From: Ktedonobacter racemifer DSM 44963
Lineage (GTDB): Bacteria > Chloroflexota > Ktedonobacteria > Ktedonobacterales > Ktedonobacteraceae
Assembly: GCF_000178855.1 (NCBI RefSeq)
Contig: NZ_ADVG01000001.1
Coordinates: 62,001 to 126,000 of the forward strand
Direction of reading: 5' to 3'
DNA length: 64,000 nucleotides
In this document: one piece after another, positions 54,367 to 63,405 of the stretch
Numbering within the stretch: position 1 is the stretch's first letter
Layout: the number at the start of each line of letters is the position of its first letter
Position numbers and translations under genes: made by a program
Notes under the pieces: model-generated
Databases searched by the model: none
What the model was told of the DNA's origin: nothing
What the model saw: only the letters and a program-made list of their open reading frames with translations

Positions 54367-55674
54367 TTACTGCAACAGTCCTAGCGGCTCCTCAATGAGA
54401 TCCGCGAGCAGCGACAAAAATTTTGCTCCCAGCGCGCCATCGACGGCGCGATGGTCGCATGAGAGAGTCAGCATCATCGTAGGTTGAACCATGGGTTGTT
54501 TTTGCACAGACACAACGCGTTCCGCGATACGGCCTACTGCCAGAATCGCAACCTGTGGCGGCTGAATAATGGCGTTAAACGCGTCAATGTTGTACATCCC
54601 CAGGTTGCTGATCGTAAACGTTGCTTCACGCAGGTCTTCTGGTCGCAGTTTTCTGGCCAGGGCCCTGGCTACCAGGTCTCTGCGTCGCCGGGTAATCTCT
54701 TGCAGACTCAATGTATCTGCCTGGTGAATGACGGGCACAACCAGCCCATGCTCGGTAGCCATGGCCAGACCTATATGGATATCTTGCTCTAGATACAACG
54801 TTCCTTCGCTCCATGAGGCATTGAGCCGTGGCGAGGTACGTAGCGCCAGCGCCACAATTTTTACCAGCAGATCGGTGTAGCTTGGCTGCTCGGCTGTGTG
54901 CTTGCGCCTATGTTGATACCAGGCCTCTAAGCGACTGGCATTGACCTCGCGCACCAGGTAAAAATGAGGCACACTCGTCCAGCTCTGGGTTGTGCGCTCA
55001 GCCATGATGCGCCAGATGGTGCTCAATGGCAGGTCCTGCTTTTCATGTACTGCCGCAACTTGAGGCATAGATACGACATCTGTCGCCAGTACGGCCCCTC
55101 CTGGTCCACTCCCTTTGATCTGCGCAAGATTCTTTCCCTGCTCTGCCGCTAATCGTCGTGCTTTGGGCGAGGCCATCGTTAAACGCGGTGTCGTCTGGGC
55201 TATTGGAGTGTTAGGTTGCTGCTTATGTGCTACCTGCTGATTGCGCAAATAGGTCATGACATCCGCCTTTTGAATGCGTTTGCCCTCGGCCTGAACAAGG
55301 CTCAGATCCAGGTTGTGTTCAGCGGCGATGCGCGACGCCAGAGGGCTAGCGGACAAGGATGGCTGGCGCGTGTGTTCTCCCGGGGAAGATCGCGAGACGT
55401 GTATTGCCTCTCCGGCGCTGGTCGCCTTTTCACCTGGAGCAAGGATCGTGGCAATGACCTGCCCTACCGGAATCTCCTCGCCAGGCCCGGCTATGATCTG
55501 GTCGAGCATGCCATCGGCGGGAGCTTCGATCTCGACCGTGGCTTTGTCGGTCTCGATTTCTACCAGGGGTTCTCCCTTTGTGACCTGCTCGCCACTAGCT
55601 TTGAGCCAGGTAATGATCTTCCCCGTGTCTTGCGACATTCCCAGTGCTGGTAAGATAACTTGTGTCGTCACCAT
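54367..55674 (-). CDS. 2-oxoacid/acetoin dehydrogenase E2, dihydrolipoamide acyltransferase
   Basis: A 435-residue E2 subunit. An N-terminal lipoyl domain (Lys in EIETDKATVEIEAP) and two peripheral subunit-binding segments (SPLASRIAAEHNLDLSLVQ and SPKARRLAAEQGKNLAQIK) precede the catalytic domain. The latter has the HxxxDG motif CDHRAVDGALGAKFL at its end. ATG 55674 is four bases behind GGAGG. It would pass the acyl group from the E1 pair (57081-59094) to CoA. The E3 dehydrogenase is not in the window. The M24 gene lies between E1beta and this gene. Confidence 0.92.
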   Translation of the reverse strand: MVTTQVILPALGMSQDTGKIITWLKASGEQVTKGEPLVEIETDKATVEIEAPADGMLDQIIAGPGEEIPVGQVIATILAPGEKATSAGEAIHVSRSSPGEHTRQPSLSASPLASRIAAEHNLDLSLVQAEGKRIQKADVMTYLRNQQVAHKQQPNTPIAQTTPRLTMASPKARRLAAEQGKNLAQIKGSGPGGAVLATDVVSMPQVAAVHEKQDLPLSTIWRIMAERTTQSWTSVPHFYLVREVNASRLEAWYQHRRKHTAEQPSYTDLLVKIVALALRTSPRLNASWSEGTLYLEQDIHIGLAMATEHGLVVPVIHQADTLSLQEITRRRRDLVARALARKLRPEDLREATFTISNLGMYNIDAFNAIIQPPQVAILAVGRIAERVVSVQKQPMVQPTMMLTLSCDHRAVDGALGAKFLSLLADLIEEPLGLLQ

Positions 55675-55754
55675 GGACCTCCTAGAAAGCGTGGGAAGCG
55701 AGGGCTTTATAGGCACATACACACCCTTTTCTTCTCACTGGACATCGCATGTGT

Positions 55755-57056
55755 TCACTGCTTCAGCTGGGCATTGAGATTGGACTGGGATTCACGTATA
55801 GCAGCGAGGGGGCCTGTCGCAGTGTAGTAGTGCGCTCCAGCCACCAGCAATTGTTCCGCGGGGAAACGTGTAATGACCTCACAACCATCATGGGTCACTA
55901 CCAGTTGTTCTTCGATGCGCGCCGCGGACCAGCCATCTGAAGCGGGCCAGAAGGTTTCCAGGGCAAAAACCATCCCTTCCTCAATGACCTCGGGATGTTC
56001 AAGCGAGACCAGGCGGCTGAAAATAGGCTTCTCCCAGATCGAGAGTCCGACTCCATGCCCATATTGGAGTGCGAATGCGGCCTCTTCGTTGGGGAAACCG
56101 AACTCCTCGGCTTTGGGCCAGAGCTTGACGATATCAGCTGTGGTAACACCAGGCTTAATGGCATTGATGGCTCGATCCAGGATCTCCCGGCACCGTTTAT
56201 AGGCATCGACCTGGGCCTGGGAGGCGCTCCCCACGACAAAGGTACGATAATAACAGGTGCGATATCCGTTGTAGCTATGCAAGATATCAAAGTAGGCCGG
56301 ATCGCCCGGTCTCAAGGCGCGATCCGTATAGACATGCGGGTGGGGGCTGCATCGCTCGCCCGAGATGGCATTAACACCCTCAACATGTTCCGAACCCAGA
56401 TCATAGAGCACTTTGCTGACCAGCCCAACGCACTCATTCTCGCGTATGCCCGGTTTAAGCGCTCGATAGAGCTCGTCATACGCCGCATCGACCATCATAC
56501 AGGCCGTTGCCAGGAGCGTAATCTCATCCTCCGTCTTGATTAAGCGCGCCTGTTGCAGCAATTGCTGTCCATCGACCACCTGAATGCCCTCGGCCTGCAA
56601 GGCGAAGAGCACTGGTAATTCGACCACATCCACTCCCAATGGCTCGTGGAGGAGTCCACGTTCCTCTAGCTCGATACGAATTTTGCGCGCGACATCTTCA
56701 GCGCGGCCAGACTCTGGCGACATAGCTCCGCGTTGTGTGGAGATACCCGCGCGCGAACGTTCACTTAGCCACGGCGCATACAGTTGGTGATGGCGCGCGG
56801 CTGAGCCGAAGTCCCACATGATCGGCTCATCGTCCTGGGGTAAAAGAGAGAAACGGGCCAGCTTATCCATGGCCCAGGTTCCAATGTGGGTTGCCGTAAT
56901 GTAGCGAATGTTATTCATATCGAAGCAGAGGAGCGCCCCCATCTCCGATGCTTTCAGCAGATGTTTGATCCGCGCAAGGCGCGCGGTGCGTAAGCGCTCA
57001 AAATTCGCGCGCTCCTCCCAGTCTACGCCCATCAAGCCATAGGTTTTGATCGCCAT
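55755..57056 (-). CDS. M24 (aminopeptidase P/creatinase fold) hydrolase with an altered metal ligand
   Basis: A 433-residue protein with a creatinase N-terminal domain (ALLCFDMNNIRYITATHIGT) and an M24 pita-bread domain. Of the five usual metal ligands four are recognisable: Asp in AYFDILHSYNGY, His in QYGHGVGLSIWE, Glu in FALETFWP and Glu in RIEEQLVVT. The second Asp, normally in a YasDitRTF-like segment, is replaced by Cys (YRTCYYRTF). ATG 57056 lies five bases behind AAGGAGAGAG. Placed between E1beta and E2, it probably hydrolyses the operon's substrate. DddP-type DMSP lyases share the fold, but I cannot support that assignment. Confidence 0.8.
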   Translation of the reverse strand: MAIKTYGLMGVDWEERANFERLRTARLARIKHLLKASEMGALLCFDMNNIRYITATHIGTWAMDKLARFSLLPQDDEPIMWDFGSAARHHQLYAPWLSERSRAGISTQRGAMSPESGRAEDVARKIRIELEERGLLHEPLGVDVVELPVLFALQAEGIQVVDGQQLLQQARLIKTEDEITLLATACMMVDAAYDELYRALKPGIRENECVGLVSKVLYDLGSEHVEGVNAISGERCSPHPHVYTDRALRPGDPAYFDILHSYNGYRTCYYRTFVVGSASQAQVDAYKRCREILDRAINAIKPGVTTADIVKLWPKAEEFGFPNEEAAFALQYGHGVGLSIWEKPIFSRLVSLEHPEVIEEGMVFALETFWPASDGWSAARIEEQLVVTHDGCEVITRFPAEQLLVAGAHYYTATGPLAAIRESQSNLNAQLKQ

Positions 57057-57080
57057 ATCTCTCTCCTTCATTGGAAATGT

Positions 57081-58094
57081 CTAGACACGACCACATAACA
57101 TTTTGGCTACATCTACCACCGCGGTAGCGGTAGGGACTGTGAGATCTTCCAGGACGGGAGAAAAGGGTACCGGCACATTCATGGCGCCCATGCGCCTGAC
57201 CGGGGCATCCAGGTAGTAGAACGCGCCCTCGGCAATGACTGCGGCAAGTTCCGCGGTTACGCCATAGCGTTCGTACCCTTCGTCGACTACAATCACACGA
57301 CTGGTCTTTCTGGCTGATTCGATCAAGGTCGCGCTATCCAGGGGAACAGTGGTACGCGGATCAACCACCTCCACGCTTATCCCCAGCGTCTCAAGATTAT
57401 CCGCCGCCTCAAGCGCGACCTGGACCATGCTGCTGGTCGCGACCAGGGTAATATTGGTTCCAGCGCGTTTGATATCCGCCACCCCAAAGGGAATGGTATA
57501 GTCGCCTTGGGGTACAGGGCCTTTCAACTGGTACATCATCTTATCTTCGAAGAAGATGACGGGGTTCTCATCGCGAATGGCCGTCTTGAGCAGCCCCTTC
57601 GCGTCATATGGCGTGGATGGCAGGGCGACCTTTAAACCAGGAATATGACTCACCCAGGCGTGCAAGCTCTGGCTATGCTGGGCCGCGGTGCGACGGGTCG
57701 CCCCCAGGGTAGTGCGTACGACCAGGGGGACCTTGAGCTTCCCACCGGACATATAGTGAACCTTAGCCGCCTGGTTCACGATCTGGTCAAGCGCGAGGGT
57801 AATAAAGTCGCCAAACATAATGTCGATGATGGGGCGCATACCGGTCATTGCGCCACCAACACCCATGCCTGTAATTCCAGCCTCCGAGATGGGAGTATCG
57901 ATGACACGCGCGGGCCCAAACTCCTCAACGAGGCCAGAGAGGACTTTGAATGGCGTCCCGGCTTCGGCTACGTCTTCACCCATGATGAAGACACGCGGAT
58001 CCCGACGCATCTCCTCGGCCAGGGCCTCACGAATCGCCTGGCCAAGCGTGGTCTCCTGGACCTTCTGGTTGGATGTAGTGCTAAGCATAGACAT
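57081..58094 (-). CDS. 2-oxoacid/acetoin dehydrogenase E1 component, beta subunit
   Basis: A 337-residue transketolase-type subunit. It has the typical phrases REALAEEMRRDPRVFIMGED, RVIDTPISEAGITGMGVGGA and HSQSLHAWVSHIPGLKVALP. The C-terminal transketolase domain shows RVIVVDEGYERYGVTAELAA. ATG 58094 is behind GAGGTGGAACAAG and overlaps the E1alpha stop by 14 bp, so the subunits are coupled. With E1alpha it decarboxylates a 2-oxoacid or cleaves acetoin on thiamine diphosphate. Confidence 0.93.
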   Translation of the reverse strand: MSMLSTTSNQKVQETTLGQAIREALAEEMRRDPRVFIMGEDVAEAGTPFKVLSGLVEEFGPARVIDTPISEAGITGMGVGGAMTGMRPIIDIMFGDFITLALDQIVNQAAKVHYMSGGKLKVPLVVRTTLGATRRTAAQHSQSLHAWVSHIPGLKVALPSTPYDAKGLLKTAIRDENPVIFFEDKMMYQLKGPVPQGDYTIPFGVADIKRAGTNITLVATSSMVQVALEAADNLETLGISVEVVDPRTTVPLDSATLIESARKTSRVIVVDEGYERYGVTAELAAVIAEGAFYYLDAPVRRMGAMNVPVPFSPVLEDLTVPTATAVVDVAKMLCGRV

Positions 58095-59094
58095 CTTGTT
58101 CCACCTCGCCTGGCTGGGGAAAAGGTGCAGAGAGTGCGAACCGCTCGCCTTCCGCAACCTCGGCTCTCACGCGTTGTTCGATCTGCGTCAACGTTTCATG
58201 TCCCACGAAGCCCTCTGTGCTCAACCATTCGGCGAGGAGTTTGAGAGGGTCTCGGTGTTGTATCCAGTGCTCCTCCTCTTCTTTCGCTCGGTAGTAGGAG
58301 CGCTGAATATCGCCGACATGGTGTCCAAAGTAGCGATAGGTATCACACAGGAGGAAGGCAGGCCCCTCGCCCTGGCGCGCTCGCTCAACCACGCGGTGCG
58401 CGGCTGCGTAGACAACGCGCACATCCTGCCCATCAATCTCTTCAGTCAAAAGGCCAAAGGCCCTGGCCCGCTGCGCCATCTCGCCTGCCGTGGTTTCAGC
58501 ATTGTGCGTGTATTCGTTGTACTGGTTGTTTTCGCAGACATAGATCACGGGTAGCTTCCATAAGGACGCCATATTCATGACTTCATAGAGAAGTCCCTGC
58601 CCGAGCGCACCGTCGCCAAAGAAGCAGACCGCGACCCGGTCGCTCTCCCGCATCTTACTGGACATCGCGGCACCCGTGGCGATGCCAGCACTTCCACCGA
58701 CAATGGCATTGGCGCCCAGATTCCCTGTGTCCTGGTCGGCGATATGCATGGACCCGCCCTTGCCTCGGCAATAGCCCGCTTCTTTACCCAGCAGTTCCGC
58801 AAACATGCGGTCGACTCTGGCCCCCTTGGCGAGACAATGACCATGTCCCCGATGTGTACTGGTGATATAGTCATCGCGTCGTAAGGCCTGACAGACACCG
58901 ACCGCTATCGCCTCCTCTCCACTGTAGAGGTGTGCCAGGCCAGGCATCCTGGCGGTGCGATAGAGCTCATTGACGTGCTCTTCAAAGACGCGAATCTTGA
59001 GCATCTGTTCATACATAGCCAGCCAACGAGCCTGCTCCTCATCTCCTTGCGTGTACTCTGGATGGACGGAATTGGATGCTTCTGGCTGTAACAT
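58081..59094 (-). CDS. 2-oxoacid/acetoin dehydrogenase E1 component, alpha subunit
   Basis: A 337-residue thiamine-diphosphate subunit. The ThDP motif is FFGDGALGQGLLYEVMNMAS to ENNQY, and GHGHCLAKGARVDRMFAELL and CRGKGGSMHIAD are typical of the acetoin/pyruvate E1alpha group. GGGAGA stands seven bases before the ATG. Acetoin and pyruvate E1 enzymes are close relatives, so the substrate is open. The gene is 18 bp behind the dehydrogenase at 59113, and the pair forms the core of this catabolic operon. Confidence 0.93.
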   Translation of the reverse strand: MLQPEASNSVHPEYTQGDEEQARWLAMYEQMLKIRVFEEHVNELYRTARMPGLAHLYSGEEAIAVGVCQALRRDDYITSTHRGHGHCLAKGARVDRMFAELLGKEAGYCRGKGGSMHIADQDTGNLGANAIVGGSAGIATGAAMSSKMRESDRVAVCFFGDGALGQGLLYEVMNMASLWKLPVIYVCENNQYNEYTHNAETTAGEMAQRARAFGLLTEEIDGQDVRVVYAAAHRVVERARQGEGPAFLLCDTYRYFGHHVGDIQRSYYRAKEEEEHWIQHRDPLKLLAEWLSTEGFVGHETLTQIEQRVRAEVAEGERFALSAPFPQPGEVEQDVYA

Positions 59095-59112
59095 GGCGTT
59101 CTCCCGCAGCTA

Positions 59113-59994
59113 TTACAGATCGATGCCGGACATACGAGCCAAAACCTTGTAGACGATGGCGAAGTCATGCTTGGCCAGGCCCTGGGCGCGGGCCGCCGTC
59201 AGTAACTGATTGCTGAGGGCGACACTGGGAAGCGCCACATCGAGTTGTCGCCCCAGTTCTTCTGCCAACAGCATATCTTTTTGCATCATGTTCACATCGA
59301 ACCAGGCCTCTTCAGGCATGTTGAGGATAAAGGGGGTGCGATACTTGAGAGAGGGAGAGGCAACGACGCTATTGAGCATGACCTCAAGCGCCGTCTCCAG
59401 GGGAATACCTCCCTTTACAGCTAAGAGTAAGCCTTCATAGAAACCCTCTATTTGTACCTGCAAATTCAGGTTAATAGCGATTTTCATCAAGACCGCCAGG
59501 CCATTTCCGCCAACATAGTTGACGGTTGGTCCGATATCCTGCAAGATCGACAGCACCTGCTCAAAAATAGCTTTCTCGCCCCCAACCATCAGCGAGAGTT
59601 TCCCTTGCTCAAGCGTAATGACACTCCCAGACACGGGTGAGTCGAGCATATGAGCTTCCTTTGCGGCCACCTGAGAGGCCAGGTGGCGCGATGCTGAGGG
59701 GCTAACCGTACTCATATCAATGTAGATTTTTCCAGTGCTCAGGCCGGACAGAATGCCATCGGGACCATGAAATACCTGGTGTAATGCGTTGGTATTGGTG
59801 ACCATAGTAAATAAAATATCTGCTGCCTCAGCCACCGCTCGCGGAGAGTCACCCCAGCGCATGCCAGCATCGAGAAGCCATTGTGCCTTCGACCGGGTCC
59901 GATTGTACCCGGTCACCGTATGCCCGGCATCCAGAAGCCGTTTTGTGACACGGCCTCCCATTGCCCCTAGCCCGATAAAGCCAAGATGAGCCAT
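59113..59994 (-). CDS. 3-hydroxyisobutyrate dehydrogenase-like NAD(P) oxidoreductase
   Basis: A 293-residue beta-hydroxyacid dehydrogenase. The cofactor motif LGFIGLGAMGGRVTKRLLDA begins at residue 3. FIDM-type YIDMSTVSPSASRHLA and DSPVSGSVITLEQGKLSLMV form the substrate site, and the catalytic Lys lies in GLAVLMKIAINLNL. ATG 59994 is chosen for TTTGGAGGACGTT ahead of it; the open frame to 60015 is longer. It would oxidise a 3-hydroxyacid or reduce a semialdehyde, which with a 2-oxoacid dehydrogenase suggests breakdown of valine-like or related C4-C5 acids. Confidence 0.9.
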   Translation of the reverse strand: MAHLGFIGLGAMGGRVTKRLLDAGHTVTGYNRTRSKAQWLLDAGMRWGDSPRAVAEAADILFTMVTNTNALHQVFHGPDGILSGLSTGKIYIDMSTVSPSASRHLASQVAAKEAHMLDSPVSGSVITLEQGKLSLMVGGEKAIFEQVLSILQDIGPTVNYVGGNGLAVLMKIAINLNLQVQIEGFYEGLLLAVKGGIPLETALEVMLNSVVASPSLKYRTPFILNMPEEAWFDVNMMQKDMLLAEELGRQLDVALPSVALSNQLLTAARAQGLAKHDFAIVYKVLARMSGIDL

Positions 59995-60047
59995 AACGTC
60001 CTCCAAATGCAACACACAGCGTAAACAGGATCATACAAGACAACCTA

Positions 60048-60746
60048 CTATGCAGGATCAGCACTATCCTCGCGGACCTGGCGTAAATGCTCACGCATGG
60101 CTGCACGCGCGGCCTCCGCATCACGTCTGATAATGCTGTCAAAAATACGCTTATGATGGATTTGCCCGCGTTGAGGACCTCCCGCAACGGAGAATATTTG
60201 TTTGCGTTGTTCACTCAGCAGGTTCACAATCGAGTTGGTCAGGAGTAGGATTAAAATATTTTGTGTGGCCTGTGCCAGGGCCTCGTGGAAACGATTGTCT
60301 GCGGCAATAAACGTGTTGACATCGTGCATATATGCGTCCATGACTGCTATTGCTTCACGCATCGCTGTAATCTCTTTCTCTGTGGCACGCTCCGCGGCGA
60401 TTGCAGCGATCTCTGTCTCCAGGATTTCACGTACCTCCAAGAGATTCTCTGACCCTCCCATCTCCCCCCATTTCAACTTCATGACCAACCCAAGTGAGCT
60501 CTGGAGCGCGGTATGCGCGCCATCAATGACAATTGTTCCGCGCCCCGGTCGTGTATCCACCAACCCTTTCTGAGCCAGCATTTTCATGGCTTCACGCACG
60601 GCGGTTCGGCTGACATGAAACTGTTTCGCCAGCTCAAGCTCTGTCGGTAGTCGATCTCCGTTGCGCAATTCGCCATTGAGGATGCGCTGCTCAATTTGTT
60701 CAGCAATCTGCTTGAAAACTTTAGCCGTTTGAATGGGTTCATACAT
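60048..60746 (-). CDS. GntR/FadR-family regulator
   Basis: A 232-residue regulator, first gene of the minus-strand catabolic block. The winged helix reads RLPTELELAKQFHVSRTAVR and EAMKMLAQKGLV. The FCD ligand domain has the metal-binding set DNRFHEALAQATQN with a later HKRIFDSI. Such proteins usually repress a catabolic operon and let go on binding an organic acid. A likely operator lies in the divergent region at 60807-60821. Confidence 0.92.
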   Translation of the reverse strand: MYEPIQTAKVFKQIAEQIEQRILNGELRNGDRLPTELELAKQFHVSRTAVREAMKMLAQKGLVDTRPGRGTIVIDGAHTALQSSLGLVMKLKWGEMGGSENLLEVREILETEIAAIAAERATEKEITAMREAIAVMDAYMHDVNTFIAADNRFHEALAQATQNILILLLTNSIVNLLSEQRKQIFSVAGGPQRGQIHHKRIFDSIIRRDAEAARAAMREHLRQVREDSADPA

Positions 60747-60806
60747 AAGCGCTTTTTTTCCTGAAAAGCTCCTAGAAATATATGCTACTCAAGTTTGTAA
60801 TGATAG

Positions 60807-60821
60807 GATGATATAATCATC
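60807..60821. promoter_or_regulatory. Candidate GntR operator
   Basis: GATGAT-ATA-ATCATC is a 15-bp inverted repeat 60 bp upstream of the GntR gene, in the AT-rich region shared with the molybdenum hydroxylase. FCD-type GntR regulators commonly bind such short A/T-rich palindromes. It could control both directions. No binding evidence exists. Confidence 0.5.
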
Positions 60822-61029
60822 ATACTAACTATATAAACAAAAGTCAATGCTAAACAGCTTTACATATATTTTATACTCCAATAAGGATATAGAATTCCAA
60901 TCAGGTATGCTAAGCAAGCAAAGGATATTCTGTTTTTGCAGTTCAATATGGTTGTTGCCTGGTGCTGGACAACACCAGAGAGTCTCCCGGGGTAGTAATA
61001 GAGCCTACCCCGCTGAAAAAGAGGGCGCT

Positions 61030-63405
61030 ATGCAGAAACCTTTTCAACCATTTCATGCGGGGCGTCGCAGAGAGGATTACAGGGCGCTAACAGGTAACGC
61101 CCGTTATGTTGATGACCTTAGATCACCTGTAGGACGTCCTCCGGTGCTACACATGCTGGTAGTGCGCAGCCCATATGCTCATGCCAGAATTGTGCGCATC
61201 CATTTGGATGAAGCTCGTTCATTGCCTGGGGTCGTGGGCGCTTTTACGGGCGCTGAACTGGTGCGCGCGATGCCTACATTGCCTATTGGCCCGATGCCGG
61301 GTGTCTTCGATCCCGGGCGGCATCCATTGGCGGTAGAGCGCGCGCGCTACGTTGGCGATCCCGTTGCCGTTATCCTGGCTGAGACCCTGCCCATCGCAGA
61401 GGATGCGCGCGACCTCGTTGATGTGGAGTACGAGGTGCTGCCAGCCGTAGTTGATCCAGAGCAAGCCCTGGAGGCGGAGGCGCCTCTCCTCTACGAGGAT
61501 CTTGGGTCGAATGTGGCCTTTGTACATCACCTGCGTGGCGGGGAGAGCGAGGCAGCCTTTACGCGTGCCGATCATGTCCTACACCTGCGCCTGGAGAATC
61601 AGCGGCTCGCGCCTAGTTCTCTTGAGTCGCGGGCTTGTATGTTTGACTTTGACCCGGGCAGTGGACAACTTTCAGCCTGGGTCTCGTCGCAAGCAATTTT
61701 TCGTGTCCGCGAGACACTGGCCATGTTCCTGGGGCTGAATTCCGGGAAGATTCTCGTACACAATGCCGAGGTTGGGGGCGCCTTTGGAGCCAAGAATGTC
61801 TTTCTGGGTGAGGAAGTGATTGCCGCCTACCTGGCGATGGCGCACGCGCGCCCGGTCAAATGGATTGAGCAACGTGATGAGAATTTGCATGCTCAGTCCC
61901 AGGGGCGGGGGCAGATACACAATATCGAAGCCGCCTTTCAGGCAGATGGAATATTGCTTGGCTTGAAACTGCGTTCCCTGGCCGACCTGGGCGCCTTTCT
62001 CGTTGCGACTACAACGATGGTGCCTACACGTGTTCCGCTCATGTTATGCGGACCATACCGGGTACAGGCGGTTGAGAGCGAGGTCATCGGAGTGTTTACC
62101 AATAAAGCCACCACTGCTCCCTACCGGGGTGCAGGCAGACCCGAGGCGACCTATATTGTGGAACGCGTCATGGATCGCATTGCCCACGAACTGGATATCG
62201 ATCCTGCGGAGGTGCGCCGTCGTAATTTTATCGCCCCCCAGGATTTTCCGTATCGCACAGTCACAGGTGTTGTCTATGATAGCGGTAACTACCAGGCCAT
62301 CCTTGAGCGTGTCCTGGAATTGGGCGATTACCCAGGCTGGCGCGCCAGGCAACGAGCGTCTCGAGCCAGTGCACACCCCAGGTTGTTGGGCCTCGGCCTC
62401 GCCTCCTTTATCGAACTGTCGGGCGATAGCATGGCTCCTCCCGCCCATATACCACACGAAGCCGCCACTGTACGCATCAGGCGCGATGGTACCATCCTGG
62501 TACAATGCGGCGTGGCCCATAATGGTCAGGGTCACTTCACCACCCTTGCCCGTATCGCGGCTACGGTCTTCCAGTTGCCAGATGAGCAGGTAGAGGTACG
62601 TATGAATGATAGTAGCCTGCCTGGCTATAGTGTGGGGACCTTTGGGAGCCGCATTACCCAGGTAACCGGCTCGGCCGTTCTGCTGGCTGCGGAAGCCGTT
62701 AGAGACAAAGCGCTCCACTGCGCAGCGTGTCTCCTGGAGGCTTCCGCAGCCGACATGGTACTGGAGGAGGGGCGCTTCAATGTTCGTGGGACACCTACAC
62801 GGGCTATACCCCTTGGAGATCTGGCTCGCCAGGTTGAGGAACAGCCTGAACTGATCGAACGTGAAGCCCCCAATCCCGCCAATGGGACAGCGATTGAGGG
62901 ACTCGCCGCATGGCGTGAGTATAGTCCCGCTGGTGCGGCCTATGCTTCGGGGGCGCATCTCGCTGTCGTGGAGATTGATCCCGATACTGGTGGGATACAG
63001 ATACTCAATTATGTTGCCGTCGATGATTGTGGGCGTATCCTCCAGCGTGAGCTGGCGGAGGCACAGGTCCATGGCTCTCTAGCCCAGGGTATTGGGCAGG
63101 CGTTATACGAAGAAGTTGTCTATGATGAGGATGGACAGCTTCTCAGCGGAACACTCCTGAATTACGCTTTACCCCTTGCGCATATGCTCCCTGCCTTTAT
63201 CACCGATTTTGTCGAGACGCCCTCACCGTTTAATCCCCTGGGGGCCAAGGGCGTGGCTGAGTCAGGCTGTATTGGCGCGCCACCAGCTATCGTCAATGCC
63301 GTGCTGGATGCACTCTCGCCCCTTGGTATTACCACCATTGATATGCCGCTTACACCAGAGAAGATCTGGGCCTTGCTCTATGCCAGGCGCCAGAGAGACA
63401 TATAA
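61030..63405 (+). CDS. Xanthine dehydrogenase-family molybdopterin-binding subunit
   Basis: A 791-residue large subunit of a molybdenum hydroxylase. The N-terminal a/b hammerhead domain begins near DYRALTGNARYVDDLRSP, and the molybdopterin domain has VGGAFGAKN, APYRGAGRPEATYIVERVMD and, near the end, GAKGVAESGCIGAPP with the catalytic Glu. The active-site loop is of the YRGAGR type, not the cysteine-bearing form of true CO dehydrogenase. ATG 61030 lies behind AGAGGG; the longer open frame to 60847 has no ribosome site. No FAD or 2Fe-2S subunit follows in the window. It is divergent from the GntR gene. Confidence 0.9.
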   Translation: MQKPFQPFHAGRRREDYRALTGNARYVDDLRSPVGRPPVLHMLVVRSPYAHARIVRIHLDEARSLPGVVGAFTGAELVRAMPTLPIGPMPGVFDPGRHPLAVERARYVGDPVAVILAETLPIAEDARDLVDVEYEVLPAVVDPEQALEAEAPLLYEDLGSNVAFVHHLRGGESEAAFTRADHVLHLRLENQRLAPSSLESRACMFDFDPGSGQLSAWVSSQAIFRVRETLAMFLGLNSGKILVHNAEVGGAFGAKNVFLGEEVIAAYLAMAHARPVKWIEQRDENLHAQSQGRGQIHNIEAAFQADGILLGLKLRSLADLGAFLVATTTMVPTRVPLMLCGPYRVQAVESEVIGVFTNKATTAPYRGAGRPEATYIVERVMDRIAHELDIDPAEVRRRNFIAPQDFPYRTVTGVVYDSGNYQAILERVLELGDYPGWRARQRASRASAHPRLLGLGLASFIELSGDSMAPPAHIPHEAATVRIRRDGTILVQCGVAHNGQGHFTTLARIAATVFQLPDEQVEVRMNDSSLPGYSVGTFGSRITQVTGSAVLLAAEAVRDKALHCAACLLEASAADMVLEEGRFNVRGTPTRAIPLGDLARQVEEQPELIEREAPNPANGTAIEGLAAWREYSPAGAAYASGAHLAVVEIDPDTGGIQILNYVAVDDCGRILQRELAEAQVHGSLAQGIGQALYEEVVYDEDGQLLSGTLLNYALPLAHMLPAFITDFVETPSPFNPLGAKGVAESGCIGAPPAIVNAVLDALSPLGITTIDMPLTPEKIWALLYARRQRDI

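Noticed and set aside
55755..57056. DMSP lyase DddP
   Set aside because: Fold and N-terminal phrase are similar, but the metal ligands differ and no DMSP genes are near.
61030..63405. Form I CO dehydrogenase CoxL
   Set aside because: The cysteine-bearing active-site loop is absent and coxM and coxS are missing.
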